From Chara braunii (taxonomy: Eukaryota; Streptophyta; Charophyceae; Charales; Characeae), in the NCBI GenBank assembly GCA_003427395.1, contig BFEA01000305.1:1556029-1576047 (forward strand): a stretch of 20,019 bases of DNA, read 5' to 3'. Both the position numbers and the translations under genes were made by a program. Shown here in pieces: positions 8,828 to 17,000 of the stretch. Positions within the stretch are counted from its first letter, which is position 1. Every line of letters begins with the position of its first letter. Under the pieces are notes generated by a model. The model was given only the letters and a program-made list of their open reading frames with translations. It was not told the origin of the DNA and did not search any database.

Positions 8828-9167
8828 CTGCGTAGCACGGCGAACGTGTTCGCACCCCTCCATGTTCGCGCGAACAGGTCGCGAACATATTTTTTTTTTG
8901 TAAAAAAAAAATAAGTAAAAAATATTTGTTTTTCGGTTTTTGATTTTTAACTCATGATTGGCTGAAAATTTGAACATGACTCGAAGGCAAAACGTTACTT
9001 GTTTTATTATTTTACATAACATATTTTTTTTTTCAGAATTTTTTGAGAACTTTTTGTTTTTTTTTTTAAATATTTTTTATGTTCGCGTTCGAAGGGTTTT
9101 GGGCGCTTGTTCGCGTTCGGGCGAACATGTTCGCGTTCTCCTCCGAACGCAAACACGGTGCTAGGTA
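8828..9167. mobile_element. MITE-like DNA transposon, 340 bp, 9-bp target duplication
   Basis: It is present in the downstream pseudo-LTR only and flanked by GCTGTAAAC on both sides. The ends are imperfect inverted repeats (TGCGTAGCACGGCGAACG against TACCTAGCACCGTGTTTG; about 16 of 24 positions match). Inside each end lie clusters of GTTCGCG/CGCGAAC words, several palindromic (CGCGAACATG/CATGTTCGCG). The middle is made of T and A runs and has no coding capacity. Subterminal hexamer clusters and 8-9-bp duplications are usual for hAT- or Mutator-like non-autonomous elements; the superfamily is undecided. Confidence 0.8.
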
Positions 9168-9176
9168 GCTGTAAAC
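9168..9176. repeat. Right target-site duplication of the MITE
   Basis: Exact copy of 8819-8827. Confidence 0.85.
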
Positions 9177-9178
9177 TT

Positions 9179-9190
9179 GAAGTATTTATA
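9179..9190 (+). promoter_or_regulatory. TATA-like box upstream of the downstream ribozyme
   Basis: GAAGTATTTATA, about 30 bp before the hammerhead stem I. It is conserved with 3657-3668. Motif match only. Confidence 0.35.
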
Positions 9191-9221
9191 CAATAGAATA
9201 GCAGGGAACTACAACTTTCGT

Positions 9222-9271
9222 TCTGCCCCTGACGACGCTGGATTGGCGCCAGCAGAAACTAGTCAGGCAGA
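9222..9271 (+). ncRNA. Hammerhead ribozyme motif (type I, minimal stem III)
   Basis: Stem I: TCTGCC at 9222-9227 pairs with GGCAGA at 9266-9271, and two more pairs (9219-9220 with 9273-9274) form beyond a U-U mismatch. Core CTGACGA at 9229-9235 matches CUGANGA. Stem II: GCTGG 9237-9241 with CCAGC 9249-9253, loop ATTGGCG. GAAAC is at 9255-9259, then a 2-nt loop TA and GTC at 9262-9264. Stem III is therefore only the two pairs C9259-G9262 and A9258-U9263. Predicted cleavage follows C9264. Deviations are C-A mismatches at 2.1/1.1 (9228/9265) and 10.1/11.1 (9236/9254). Hammerheads with tiny stem III are known in PLE pseudo-LTRs, and the location fits. Confidence 0.75.
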
Positions 9272-9561
9272 TCGCCAGGATGGCAGGATGGGATAGGTAG
9301 GACGCTACAACTTTCATCATAGTCTACGAGCTCATAGCACACCAAAGGGTGCTTCTTCAATAATAGGCTAGAGGGAGACGGACTCACCGCACTTCATGCT
9401 ATACTGTTGTGGCACAATGCTGCCATTGCGGTATTTTTTTTTTTGCGAGTCACCGTGCTTCATGTTGTGCTTCCATAGCAGTGCTCTGTGCTGCCATTGC
9501 AGTGTTACTTATTATACTCCTTTTGATATTAACGACAGTACTTCACTCATGTGTATACCTG

Positions 9562-9631
9562 CTGTTTGAACGCATGCTATGAATGCGGGTGTGAATCTGT
9601 TTGAACGCATGCTATGAATGCGGGTGTAAAT
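9562..9631. repeat. 35-bp tandem duplication in the pseudo-LTR leader
   Basis: CTGTTTGAACGCATGCTATG... at 9562-9596 is repeated at 9597-9631 with one mismatch. The upstream pseudo-LTR has a single copy (about 4031). A third, more diverged relative (TTGTTTGAACGCAGACTATG) begins about 9668 here and at 4104 upstream. Confidence 0.9.
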
Positions 9632-9851
9632 GAATGTGTGCGGTTAATGAGCTGATGCTTAGTCTAGATTGTTTGAACGCAGACTATGAAATGCGTGTGT
9701 GAATAAATGCGTACGGTGTATGTGCTGATACTGAAGTCTACTAGATTGGAGTTACAAAACTATATGCTTCTTCTATCGCTCAATCGTCACGCTCTGAGTG
9801 ACACGAGCCCGAACACGATCGGAGTGGCTTCTCAGTCTTTTCGACTGTTCC

Positions 9852-9862
9852 CTGCCCTTAAA
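9852..9862. repeat. Right target-site duplication of the retroelement
   Basis: CTGCCCTTAAA, identical to 3096-3106. Confidence 0.7.
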
Positions 9863-10601
9863 CCACAAGTACACGGCCCCAGCCTTGCAGTCTGAAACTT
9901 GTCCCCACAAGGAAACGAGGCCGACATGTCAAACTCTGGGCCCGCATTTGATAAATTTGATCGGCGGCCCCAATTTCGTTCCGCGCCTCCATAATTTGAG
10001 GTGTCAGACCCACGGCCCAGGTGCCCATGTACTGATGGTTCAAAAAAGGCTAGCCGTTTGCCGATCCATGTTCCCTTCGCATTGGTGGAATTGAATGCTG
10101 CATCATCATGACAAACCGAGTTTGTGGCATCCTTCTAATATATGACATCTCTCTAGGCCACTTGTTGTTGTGAATATGCCATAACCATCTTTTTATTCCC
10201 TCCATTGTCTATATCACCTTCTCTTTTGAAGGGAGGAGAAAGCTTGTAAGAAAGAACGCCATTGTCGTGGTTAGCCAAAGGGATCTGCAGGGTGATCTGT
10301 TCGGGGTCCTTGCATTTGACTACCAGAGTTTTGTTGTAGTATGGTCCCTTGACATTTGTGTCCCAGGAGGGATTGTTGGTAGTTGTCCTCACCACCCTCC
10401 CCTGGGAGTCGGCCGATATGTTGAGTTCCTTTTGTTAATGTGTGGCTCCTTGAGCAGTTCTCGGTCTTTGGCGGGGGGAGCGCCTATCGGTCGGGGCTGG
10501 CTCGGTCCGAATCACTTTGTGGTCCCTGTAGGTGGGGGCTCTGGGCGGGGGAGCGTCGTGGTACCCACCTCGTGACTATGCATGCTTAGAGGCTTGCCCA
10601 T
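9863..10601 (-). pseudogene. Unrecognised decayed coding segment, 5' part, cut by the retroelement
   Basis: A minus-strand ATG in good context (ACCATGG) at 10601-10599 opens a protein-like region. The main frame, shared down to about 9890, carries stops at 10576-10578, 10435-10437, 10153-10155 and just below. Recognisable stretches are PEQITLQIPLANHDNGVLSY (about 10300), TWIGKRLAFFEPSVHGHL and AGPEFDMSASFPCGDKFQTA. A frameshift near 9890 leads to AVYLWFKGS, which reads straight across the retroelement's target site into 3095. The gene would have been about 1.1-1.2 kb. The family is not recognised; no catalytic motif is visible. Confidence 0.45.
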
Positions 10602-10719
10602 GGTTACTGTCGTGGTAATTGCCGCCGACTTCAATCGGTTGGACCGTGGAGGTCCCGCCGGAGTTCCCCTGGGCCAGGGGGGGGGAATTGTAGGGATGAG
10701 TTTCCAGGCCTAAGTAGGC

Positions 10720-10746
<27 letters not shown>
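10720..10746. repeat. Poly-T tract (27)
   Basis: Twenty-seven uninterrupted T. On the minus strand it is a poly-A about 120 bp upstream of the decayed ATG, so it is not that gene's tail. It could be the tail of a retroposed sequence to its right (minus orientation), but no source is recognised. Confidence 0.9.
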
Positions 10747-10750
<4 letters not shown>

Positions 10751-10852
10751 AACTTCGTATACAAGAAACCTACTTAACGACGTGATACGAGCATCCTTGG
10801 TAAGTAGGTCCCGGCCTCGAAGGCTCCACCTATTGGTGGGGAGCTGCACCTG

Positions 10853-10991
10853 CTGGATATCGGGTCCAACGTCCCTGTGCAATAATGTGACTGTATGTGC
10901 TAGAAATCGGGTTCGGCGTCTCTGTACAATGGTATGAATATATGTGTTGGATATCAGGTTCTGCCTCCCTACGCATAAATATGTTGATATC
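10853..10991 (+). repeat. 47-bp tandem repeat, three units
   Basis: Units start at 10853 (CTGGATATCGGGTCCAACG), 10900 (CTAGAAATCGGGTTCGGCG) and 10947 (TTGGATATCAGGTTCTGCC). The period is exactly 47 bp, and each unit continues with TCYCTRYRCAAT and a TATGTG end. Divergence is moderate. Two more members lie at 11155 and 11284. Confidence 0.8.
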
Positions 10992-11104
10992 ACCAACAAC
11001 CTATGTATGCATGTCAATCAATATATTCCGCTGATGCGAGACCCTATCATCAGATCTACAGTATCTCCTAAACAGGCATCAAGCCCAATCCTATGTATCA
11101 AGCG

Positions 11105-11113
11105 AAACCCTAA
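11105..11113 (+). promoter_or_regulatory. Telo-box motif
   Basis: AAACCCTAA, the plant telo-box core. Further copies lie at 11445-11454 and 11521-11530. Confidence 0.4.
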
Positions 11114-11154
11114 CCTTAATGTGATGTGTATTATACTGATGTGATGTGAGTCAG

Positions 11155-11198
11155 CTGGAAATCGGGTCCAGCGTTCCTATACAATAGTGTAACTATGC
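11155..11198 (+). repeat. Dispersed member of the 47-bp repeat family
   Basis: CTGGAAATCGGGTCCAGCG followed by TTCCTATACAATAGTGTAAC, the same consensus as the tandem units at 10853. Confidence 0.75.
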
Positions 11199-11283
11199 CC
11201 TATAGTCAGAGTTTGTCTATATATGTACATCAATCCACATAAGACAACATCCAATCAGTCACACAAATGTGATGTGTATGAGC

Positions 11284-11320
11284 AGGAAATCGGGACCAAC
11301 ATCCCTATTGTGTGTTCACA
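11284..11320 (+). repeat. Dispersed member of the 47-bp repeat family (partial)
   Basis: AGGAAATCGGGACCAACATC then CCTATTGTGTG. It is diverged and shortened. Confidence 0.6.
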
Positions 11321-11444
11321 CGTCTACCTATATCTCTGAAAAGAGTCGAGGCATTGATTAATTTCGTACATAAGGGAAGGATTAACCTCCAGCCCATGAA
11401 GTATTATCCTAAAATCCCCCAACAAAGAAGTCAAAGCAAAACAC

Positions 11445-11454
11445 AAACCCTAAA
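11445..11454 (+). promoter_or_regulatory. Telo-box motif
   Basis: AAACCCTAAA, second of three telo-boxes within 430 bp. Confidence 0.4.
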
Positions 11455-11520
11455 CTACCCACCTCCCCTTGGGGGCCATCATCAAAACATGTCTTAATCA
11501 AAATATGTTATCCGAGGGGG

Positions 11521-11530
11521 AAACCCTAAA
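11521..11530 (+). promoter_or_regulatory. Telo-box motif
   Basis: AAACCCTAAA, directly before an ATCAACCAT tandem pair. Confidence 0.4.
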
Positions 11531-12314
11531 CCTCCTTATCAACCATATCAACCATATCTCCATCATGACGCCGAGCAGAGGCTGATCGCCCTTTGACACC
11601 CAACCTGACGCCCGACGCGACTCCCTGATCGGAGTGGAATGTGGGCCTGGAAGTGCGAAAAAGGGTATGCCAAGGATTTTTGGGAAAGTGGGGGTGGAGT
11701 CCCAAGTCAGAACTGAGATCTCCTGTGACAGGGTTTAAGGGGCATAGGGGTAATAAAGCTAAGGGACGGGCTACATTTTGTCGGATGACAGTCGGTGTCG
11801 TGCAGCATAAGGCAGATGGTATGCGCAGTGTATCTCCGGCCGCCCGATCCGCCCGTTTAAGTGACGGCGGTCCGGAAGGGGTCCGCTGGGTGAGTTGCGA
11901 GTTGTATGGGTCGGCCCTTCGGTTGTGGACACTTGTCGATTGTCGTCGCGTGTTGTAGTTAGGCTTCGTAGTCCTGAAGGATCGGCGGTTGCCGCGTCGT
12001 TTGCAGTTTCTGCACGGCGTGTGGGGCCAATACGAAGCGATGGAATTCCACGACACCACCGTGAGTTGGTGGTATGGGAGGAGGAGATGGAAGGGAGGGA
12101 AATTTGTGGCGATAAGGACGAACCCGGAGGATATGAAATATTGCATGTTATAAGTGGTCGGGTAGTCGGGGCACCTTGGATCGCTGGTTACGGCACCGTG
12201 AAAGTCCCTCACGCACATTTGGTTTTCGGTTAGACAGGGAAATTCTGGATACCTCAGTCTAAGATATTTTCCCTCCCAGTGCTCTAAGTACCCTGGGTCT
12301 CGTATGTATCTCAT
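11526..12314 (-). CDS. Hypothetical 262-residue ORF, doubtful
   Basis: This is the longest uninterrupted ATG-stop frame in the window on the minus strand, ending DMVDMVDKEV because of a 9-bp ATCAACCAT tandem repeat. The translation is rich in Pro, Arg, Thr and Ser, with no predicted domain, signal peptide or motif that I can see. Two overlapping plus-strand frames (11641-11958, 11895-12233) are also open, which suggests that composition rather than selection keeps stops away. It may be a chance ORF or part of a repeat. Confidence 0.15.
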   Translation of the reverse strand: MRYIRDPGYLEHWEGKYLRLRYPEFPCLTENQMCVRDFHGAVTSDPRCPDYPTTYNMQYFISSGFVLIATNFPPFHLLLPYHQLTVVSWNSIASYWPHTPCRNCKRRGNRRSFRTTKPNYNTRRQSTSVHNRRADPYNSQLTQRTPSGPPSLKRADRAAGDTLRIPSALCCTTPTVIRQNVARPLALLPLCPLNPVTGDLSSDLGLHPHFPKNPWHTLFRTSRPTFHSDQGVASGVRLGVKGRSASARRHDGDMVDMVDKEV

Positions 12315-12960
12315 CTTGTCATTGCGGTATGGTGAAAACCTTTCGCACGCATCGGATTGATGAAGGAATTTTCGGGTATGGTGTCGGAAGTTCCTACCAG
12401 CCCATGTGCTTGCAAGAAGGAAATTCCTCGCCTATCCCGTTACTGGAGGTGCCAAATTCGCCAGTGATCGCGAATCGCCGCGCGTGGACACGTGTAGGCT
12501 GCGCAAATCAGTTCGCACTTACACGTATCCCCACGAGGTGTTCGCTCGTACCCGGGCCTGTTGGCTGACGCAAAAGTGAGAGTTTAATTTTGCATGCAAA
12601 ATCGCCATGTGTCACGGATAACTATCCGATCATCTAATCATTCGGTGATCCCCAATACAATCATTTCCGAGTATGCAAGGTGGCATCACACACATCAGAC
12701 ATAGCAACAACATCAGAACTCATACCGTGACGACAGTAGATGAAAGAGGCAAGCAACGATGATGGTTAGGCAAAAACGACAATTATATCATTGCACCAAA
12801 ACTTGCTCATCCAAAAAGAAAGGAGGGATCGAGACACAAAGATGCCGAAAGAAAATAAGGGCGAATTGCCAGAGCCGAAATAAAAACTTATATACAGAAG
12901 TAAGGAAAAGGACAAAGAAAATTTCAAAGAAAATTACAACTCCGCGCCCATCAACCTCAA
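12315..12960. other. No gene recognised
   Basis: Short unrelated open frames only. The sequence becomes A-rich toward 12960. Nothing supported. Confidence 0.4.
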
Positions 12961-12986
12961 CTCTCTCTCTCTCTCTCTCTCTCTCT
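12961..12986. repeat. (CT)13 microsatellite ending at an assembly gap
   Basis: Twenty-six bases of CT run straight into NNNN at 12987-12990. Confidence 0.95.
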
Positions 12987-12990
12987 NNNN
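12987..12990. other. Assembly gap (4 N)
   Basis: Four N bases. The true length of the CT tract and the join to AGGAAGAGAG are unknown. Any ORF crossing this point is unreliable. Confidence 0.99.
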
Positions 12991-13103
12991 AGGAAGAGAG
13001 CTCGAGAGGAGGCGGCTATGGTGAGGGAGGGGAAAGCAGTCGATGCTATGGACAACTTGTGAAGTAAACCAATCGCGAAGAACAGCAGCCAGGTCAAGAA
13101 GTC

Positions 13104-13106
<3 letters not shown>

Positions 13107-13180
<74 letters not shown>

Positions 13181-13200
13181 TGTGTGTGTTTGTGTGTGTG
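13107..13200. repeat. Long (CT)n tract followed by (GT)n
   Basis: About 71 bp of CT dinucleotide to 13177, then an interrupted TG run (13179-13200). Confidence 0.97.
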
Positions 13201-14000
13201 CCCGATGCAGACAGTTCGTCGTCACGCACCAACCCACGAAGTTGTCACCCCGCTTAGTCCTCCTGTGCTCGTCGGATTTGCGCGCGCTCTACAGTCCGTC
13301 GTAGCCCCACGCGTCAATCCCGCACATTCGGCACCAGCTCGTCAGGTCGCCCAACTCCCACTTCAACATACCTCTTACTTCACTCGTGAGCCGACCCTCA
13401 CTGATCACGCTACCCCGGGCTTCCAGCAACTGTTTAAGAGAGTTACAAGCTCAAGAAGAAAGATACAGTTACAAGGGCGCCGACCCAAAATTACAGTTAC
13501 ACACAAGATTAAGGGTGCTGACTAATCACAGCTCCGTTGCAGCCGCAAAAAGAAAGGCGTGAGTAAACGGCACCGCGCGGCAAAAGAAATTCCTAAATTC
13601 CTACTAACTGCAAAAATGTAAAAAACACAAATCCGAAAAGAAAGTCTGAAATTTCGAGAGTCATCGAGAACTCGACAAGATTCAAAAAGAAATTAAAAAA
13701 GAAGCAAAACATCCCGCGCGATCACCGCGCCAAGAACTCGACAACAGGACAAGAAAGAAGCGACGTCAAACATTGTTAATCGCGCCTCTGTCGGCACGCC
13801 AGCCACTCAATCGATCATCCCGGAACTTGCCCAGCCCTGAACCCAGCCATCTGAAAAGAAGCGATGCAAAAAGTCGAAGAAGCGAGGACACTGATGCAAT
13901 TTTCCCTTCGATCCCGATCTCCCGTAATTCGCCCCACCTTCCCATCTTAGGACCCCTCATTGTCGTTGCGCAGAAAATCGCGCGGAACTGAAATTGGTTC
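13201..14000. other. No gene recognised
   Basis: The open frame continuing out of the CT repeat to 13525 has no motif and owes its length to the repeat. The remainder is A-rich and C-rich patches without features. Confidence 0.4.
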
Positions 14001-14014
14001 GTCACATATGTGAC
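14001..14014. other. Perfect 14-bp palindrome
   Basis: GTCACATATGTGAC equals its own reverse complement. Its right half opens TGTGACGCCC, similar to the start of some plant Ty3 LTRs, but no matching end or primer-binding site is seen. Confidence 0.6.
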
Positions 14015-14034
14015 GCCCAGGGGGTTCCAATCTT

Positions 14035-14054
14035 AAGCAAGCTCCTGCTTGCTT
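14035..14054. other. Perfect 8-bp hairpin with 4-nt loop
   Basis: AAGCAAGC, TCCT, GCTTGCTT. It lies 20 bp after the palindrome at 14001. Confidence 0.7.
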
Positions 14055-15470
14055 GGTCATCATGACACGTGTCGATCTCTCTAATCGATCGTCACGTGGA
14101 GCTTTCCGCCTTGCCACTTACCGTGTGATAAGAGTGTGGAAGTCCTCCAGTGTGGCATACGTGGTTCTACCCCACAAATTCCTCAGGAAGGGGGATCGTT
14201 CGTGCCATCGCTGTGACACATGCCATGCATCCGTGCATCAGTGACTAGCAGGGAGAGGAAAGGGAAGGCGGTACATCGGGGCGTGCTGAGGGGACAGGTC
14301 AGTCAGGAGTGGGGGTACCCGCGACTATCACCGGAAGCTCCTGATATCGGACGATCCGATGAAATCGCGGGAAGCGGGTACCGCCATGGGGGAGAGACGC
14401 AAGGTAGTCGGGATAGAGGGTGGTTAAGGTACGAAGGAGGGCCGCCCGGAATCAATCATGGTTTTCGCATGTGGGAATAGTCCTCGTAATCATGCAATAG
14501 ACCTCGATCATATTGTGGCCTCGCCACGCAGCACTGAAAGACAAGGGTGGCGCTCCGAGTAGACGCGTGCGGATGTACCGTTGTCGGGGCGAATACCCTT
14601 ACAAGGGTATCCGCCCTGTTTTTTGCAGATGACAGGAGCAACAGGGTTGGTCAAATTAAGCCGTGTGAGGCGCGACCGCGTCAGGGCGCCGCCTTGGCCT
14701 AGTTAGGAGGTATGTGGGCGCGCAAATTTTAGGCGTGTGTGTGATTTTTTTTGATTGAGTGGGCGGTCAGTCTGGTCAACCGACCCGGACCGTATTATGG
14801 GTCTGATTAAGGAACAACAGCTCGTCTTTGGTTGACACGCGCGGCCGATGGTAGGGCTTGCGCGCAGGGTGGCGCGCGGAGCGGCCACATCGTGGCCTAA
14901 GGAAGCCGGCGCGGGTGCTTAGTGTTGGCACGCTAGTGGTAGGCAGAAAAGGGGGCCTGGGCTGTTTTTCCCAGGCCTAGGCACTGCGCGGCACCACTTC
15001 ATATCGAAGACCGCGCCCTGCTATCTTAAGCTTGGGCTTAGCCCTATAGGTTACGGCACGGGATTGTTATTACCGAGGTTTGGGAATCGAGGTCAGCATG
15101 CAGCAGTGAGGGAGCAGCAGAGCGTTGGAGGAAACCGTAGGGGTTGAGGGTCTTGTGGGACTATACCCTTTAGTTTTTGGGGAAGCCCGACTGCGGGCCC
15201 GCTTTGCAGAACCGAGGGACGCCCGTATGCCCCACGCCTTGACCTCGCCAATATCCCCGTGTTACTGTTGAGCGGTTTCAAGGTCATGCACTATTTTATC
15301 CTTTTTTGCTACCTATTAAGGCGTCGCAAAAGTCCCGGTGCTGGGGTTGGGGCCGGGGGTTGGCCCGACGGCCTTGCAAAGAGGGGAGGGGAAAGCCCGG
15401 GGTTTTGCCCAAGAGCGAGGCCGGTACACGGGCCACCTGGCCTTCGGGAGTACCGAGGAGCATTGCCCCG
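14055..15470. other. No gene recognised
   Basis: GC-rich sequence with scattered short frames on both strands. No domain, RNA gene or clear repeat is supported. Confidence 0.4.
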
Positions 15471-15472
15471 AC

Positions 15473-15490
15473 GGTGTCCTTCGGGACATC
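15473..15490 (+). other. Small hairpin with UUCG tetraloop
   Basis: GGTGTCC-TTCG-GGACATC: five Watson-Crick pairs, one G-U and one G-C around a C(UUCG)G loop, the exceptionally stable tetraloop. It may be chance in GC-rich DNA. Confidence 0.45.
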
Positions 15491-15699
15491 CGGATAAAAA
15501 AATTAAAATTGGAATGATACAGAAAATGAAGATTTGCACGGCCCTGCGCACGATTGACAGGTATAAATCGAAGGGGGGGGAACTGTGGCGAGGTTTCTGC
15601 TCCTCGTTTTCTACGTTTTGCCTTCACTTCCGCGGTCCGCTTTGGTTAACCGCCGGCGGGGTGCGCTGTTGTTGTAGTCGAGTGGAGTCGGGGAGCGGG

Positions 15700-16680
15700 C
15701 CGGGCCACGCTGAGAAACACCGGGGAGAGGAGGGTGGTGACGTCAACGTGAGAGCGCGAACCTGGACGGGGTTCCGATCCGGGAGCACTCGGCGACGGGA
15801 GGAAGGCACGGGGCGTGTGGAGAGCGGGCCGGACTGTGGAGTGGCGGATAGTAGGCGAGGTCGAAGGGCGGAGTGAGGCGCTAAGTGACAAGGGACGATG
15901 AGAGTGACGAGACCGAGGAAGGAGTAAGGTACGGGCGCAGAGAGGAAGAGGTGCACCGGGGCGCGATTTGGAACCAGGTTCGGGTGCAGAGCGTTCGGAG
16001 GAGAGAGGGGACGACGGGAAGAGGCGCCGGAGCAGGGAGGCGGGTAGTCGGGAGTCAGGCGGAATAACAGAGGGAAGGGGAAGAAGCGCTTGGGCCCGGA
16101 TGGGAAGGTGTGCCGGGTACTGGCAGGGGGATGCGGGTTATGGGGAGGACGAACGAGAGCGAGTGGAGGCAGATAGGGTCGAACTTGTTCGATCCGTAGT
16201 AGAATCGGGTGGGGAAAGGGGCGATCCCGGGGGTTTAAGCCCGGGCGAATCCGAGTACGAGGTTAGATTTGTAGAAAAGTTAGTATAGATAGAAGTTAGC
16301 AGAAGGATAGGTGCGCGGAGGGTTGCGGACGTAGTTATGGCGAGGACCAGGTGATTGCGAAAGTTAACCAATTGCTCATGAAATCGGTCGAGGGAAGGAC
16401 CGCTCTGGGGGTTTCTGGTAAGGGCGAACCCGAAGGGGAGGTTGGATTGAGGGGTGAGGGAGAGGATTTGGTAGTGTGGGGAATGTGAGCCGCGTGAGGG
16501 AGGAACGGTTTGCGGTGTGAATGCACCTGCCCATGCTCCTGCAGAAGATTCATCCCGCTATTGTTTGTCCTATTGATAGAAGGAGTGCGAAAAGCGTGGG
16601 ATAAGTGAAGACGGAGGAAAGGGGGATTGCGAAGGAGAGCTGGAAGTGGAGGGGGTAGGGGCTTCGTTAGTGTATTGAGT
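15700..16680 (+). other. Purine-rich (G/A) tract region
   Basis: For nearly 1 kb the plus strand is dominated by G and A (GAGGAAGG, GGGAGCGGG, GGAGAGAG), with many G-runs able to form quadruplexes or triplexes. Open frames here (for example 15259-15876 and 15968-16288) follow from this composition and show no domain. Confidence 0.55.
16198..16455 (+). repeat. Diverged tandem duplication, about 180-bp period
   Basis: GGGGGTTTAAGCCCGGGCGA at about 16230 and GGGGGTTTCTGGTAAGGGCG at about 16407 sit in the same order of landmarks (AATCGG..., GGGAAGG..., GGGGGTTT, GGGCGAA, GAGGTTRGATT). This indicates an old duplication. Confidence 0.5.
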
Positions 16681-17000
16681 CACATCCTAGGGCAAGGTTT
16701 AGTCCGACTCCGCCCATCATATTGAAGGGCGTGGCCCCGGATGAACTGTGAAGCTAGGAGCTTGTCGGACTACTGGTGCGTTGCCCGACTTGATGTAGGA
16801 TAGCCTCTACCGAATCGTCGGCAGGCATAGCGGAAAGTATAGTCTGTCCATGTATGTTCTGGCGAAGGAATCTTTGAGCTGGGTTCGGGTGGCCGACCGG
16901 ACCACAGGCAGCGAGCGAAGTGGTCACAGTTTGCACTCAAAGAGGGAGAGGGAAAGAGCCCTTACCTCGAAAGAGTAACTGGTGGGGCGGAGCGCTATGT

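Larger units (their letters stand above)
3107..9851 (+). mobile_element. Penelope-like retroelement with N-terminal GIY-YIG (degenerate)
   Basis: A 6.7 kb element bounded by an 11-bp direct repeat. Internal hallmarks are: LTR-like direct repeats that start inside the 3' coding end (pseudo-LTR, partial tandem structure); hammerhead ribozyme motifs in both repeats; a GIY-YIG endonuclease; and a reverse transcriptase with PLE-style motifs. The endonuclease lies upstream of the RT. Established knowledge: canonical PLEs have it downstream, and permuted PLEs (Naiad/Chlamys type) have it upstream. A CCHC zinc knuckle and a long coiled coil precede the endonuclease, apparently as part of the same polyprotein. 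Many stops, several frameshifts and a mutated RT active site show it is dead. A MITE later inserted in its downstream repeat. Confidence 0.85.
8262..9855 (+). repeat. Downstream pseudo-LTR of the PLE
   Basis: Second copy of 3107-4286. It runs from inside the RT thumb, through the 3' UTR, the hammerhead motif and the 5'-leader-like sequence, and stops at TTCGACTGTTCCCTGC. It is enlarged by the MITE (8828-9167) and by a 35-bp tandem duplication (9562-9631). The leader end keeps an open frame from the ATG at 9707, corresponding to 4141, with an in-frame 3-bp length difference. Confidence 0.85.

Noticed and set aside
3107-9851. Ordinary LTR retrotransposon
   Set aside because: The direct repeats start inside the RT coding end, there is no protease, RNase H or integrase, and GIY-YIG plus hammerheads point to a Penelope-like element.
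13043-13525. 160-codon plus-strand ORF and its minus-strand mirror
   Set aside because: About 25 codons are Ser-Leu from the CT repeat. The rest has no recognisable domain.
14009-14230. Complete LTR starting TGTGACGCCC
   Set aside because: No partner repeat, primer-binding site, polypurine tract or gag-pol sequence in the window.
15259-15876. 205-codon plus-strand ORF
   Set aside because: G/A-rich composition removes stops. Both strands are open over the same stretch and no motif is visible.
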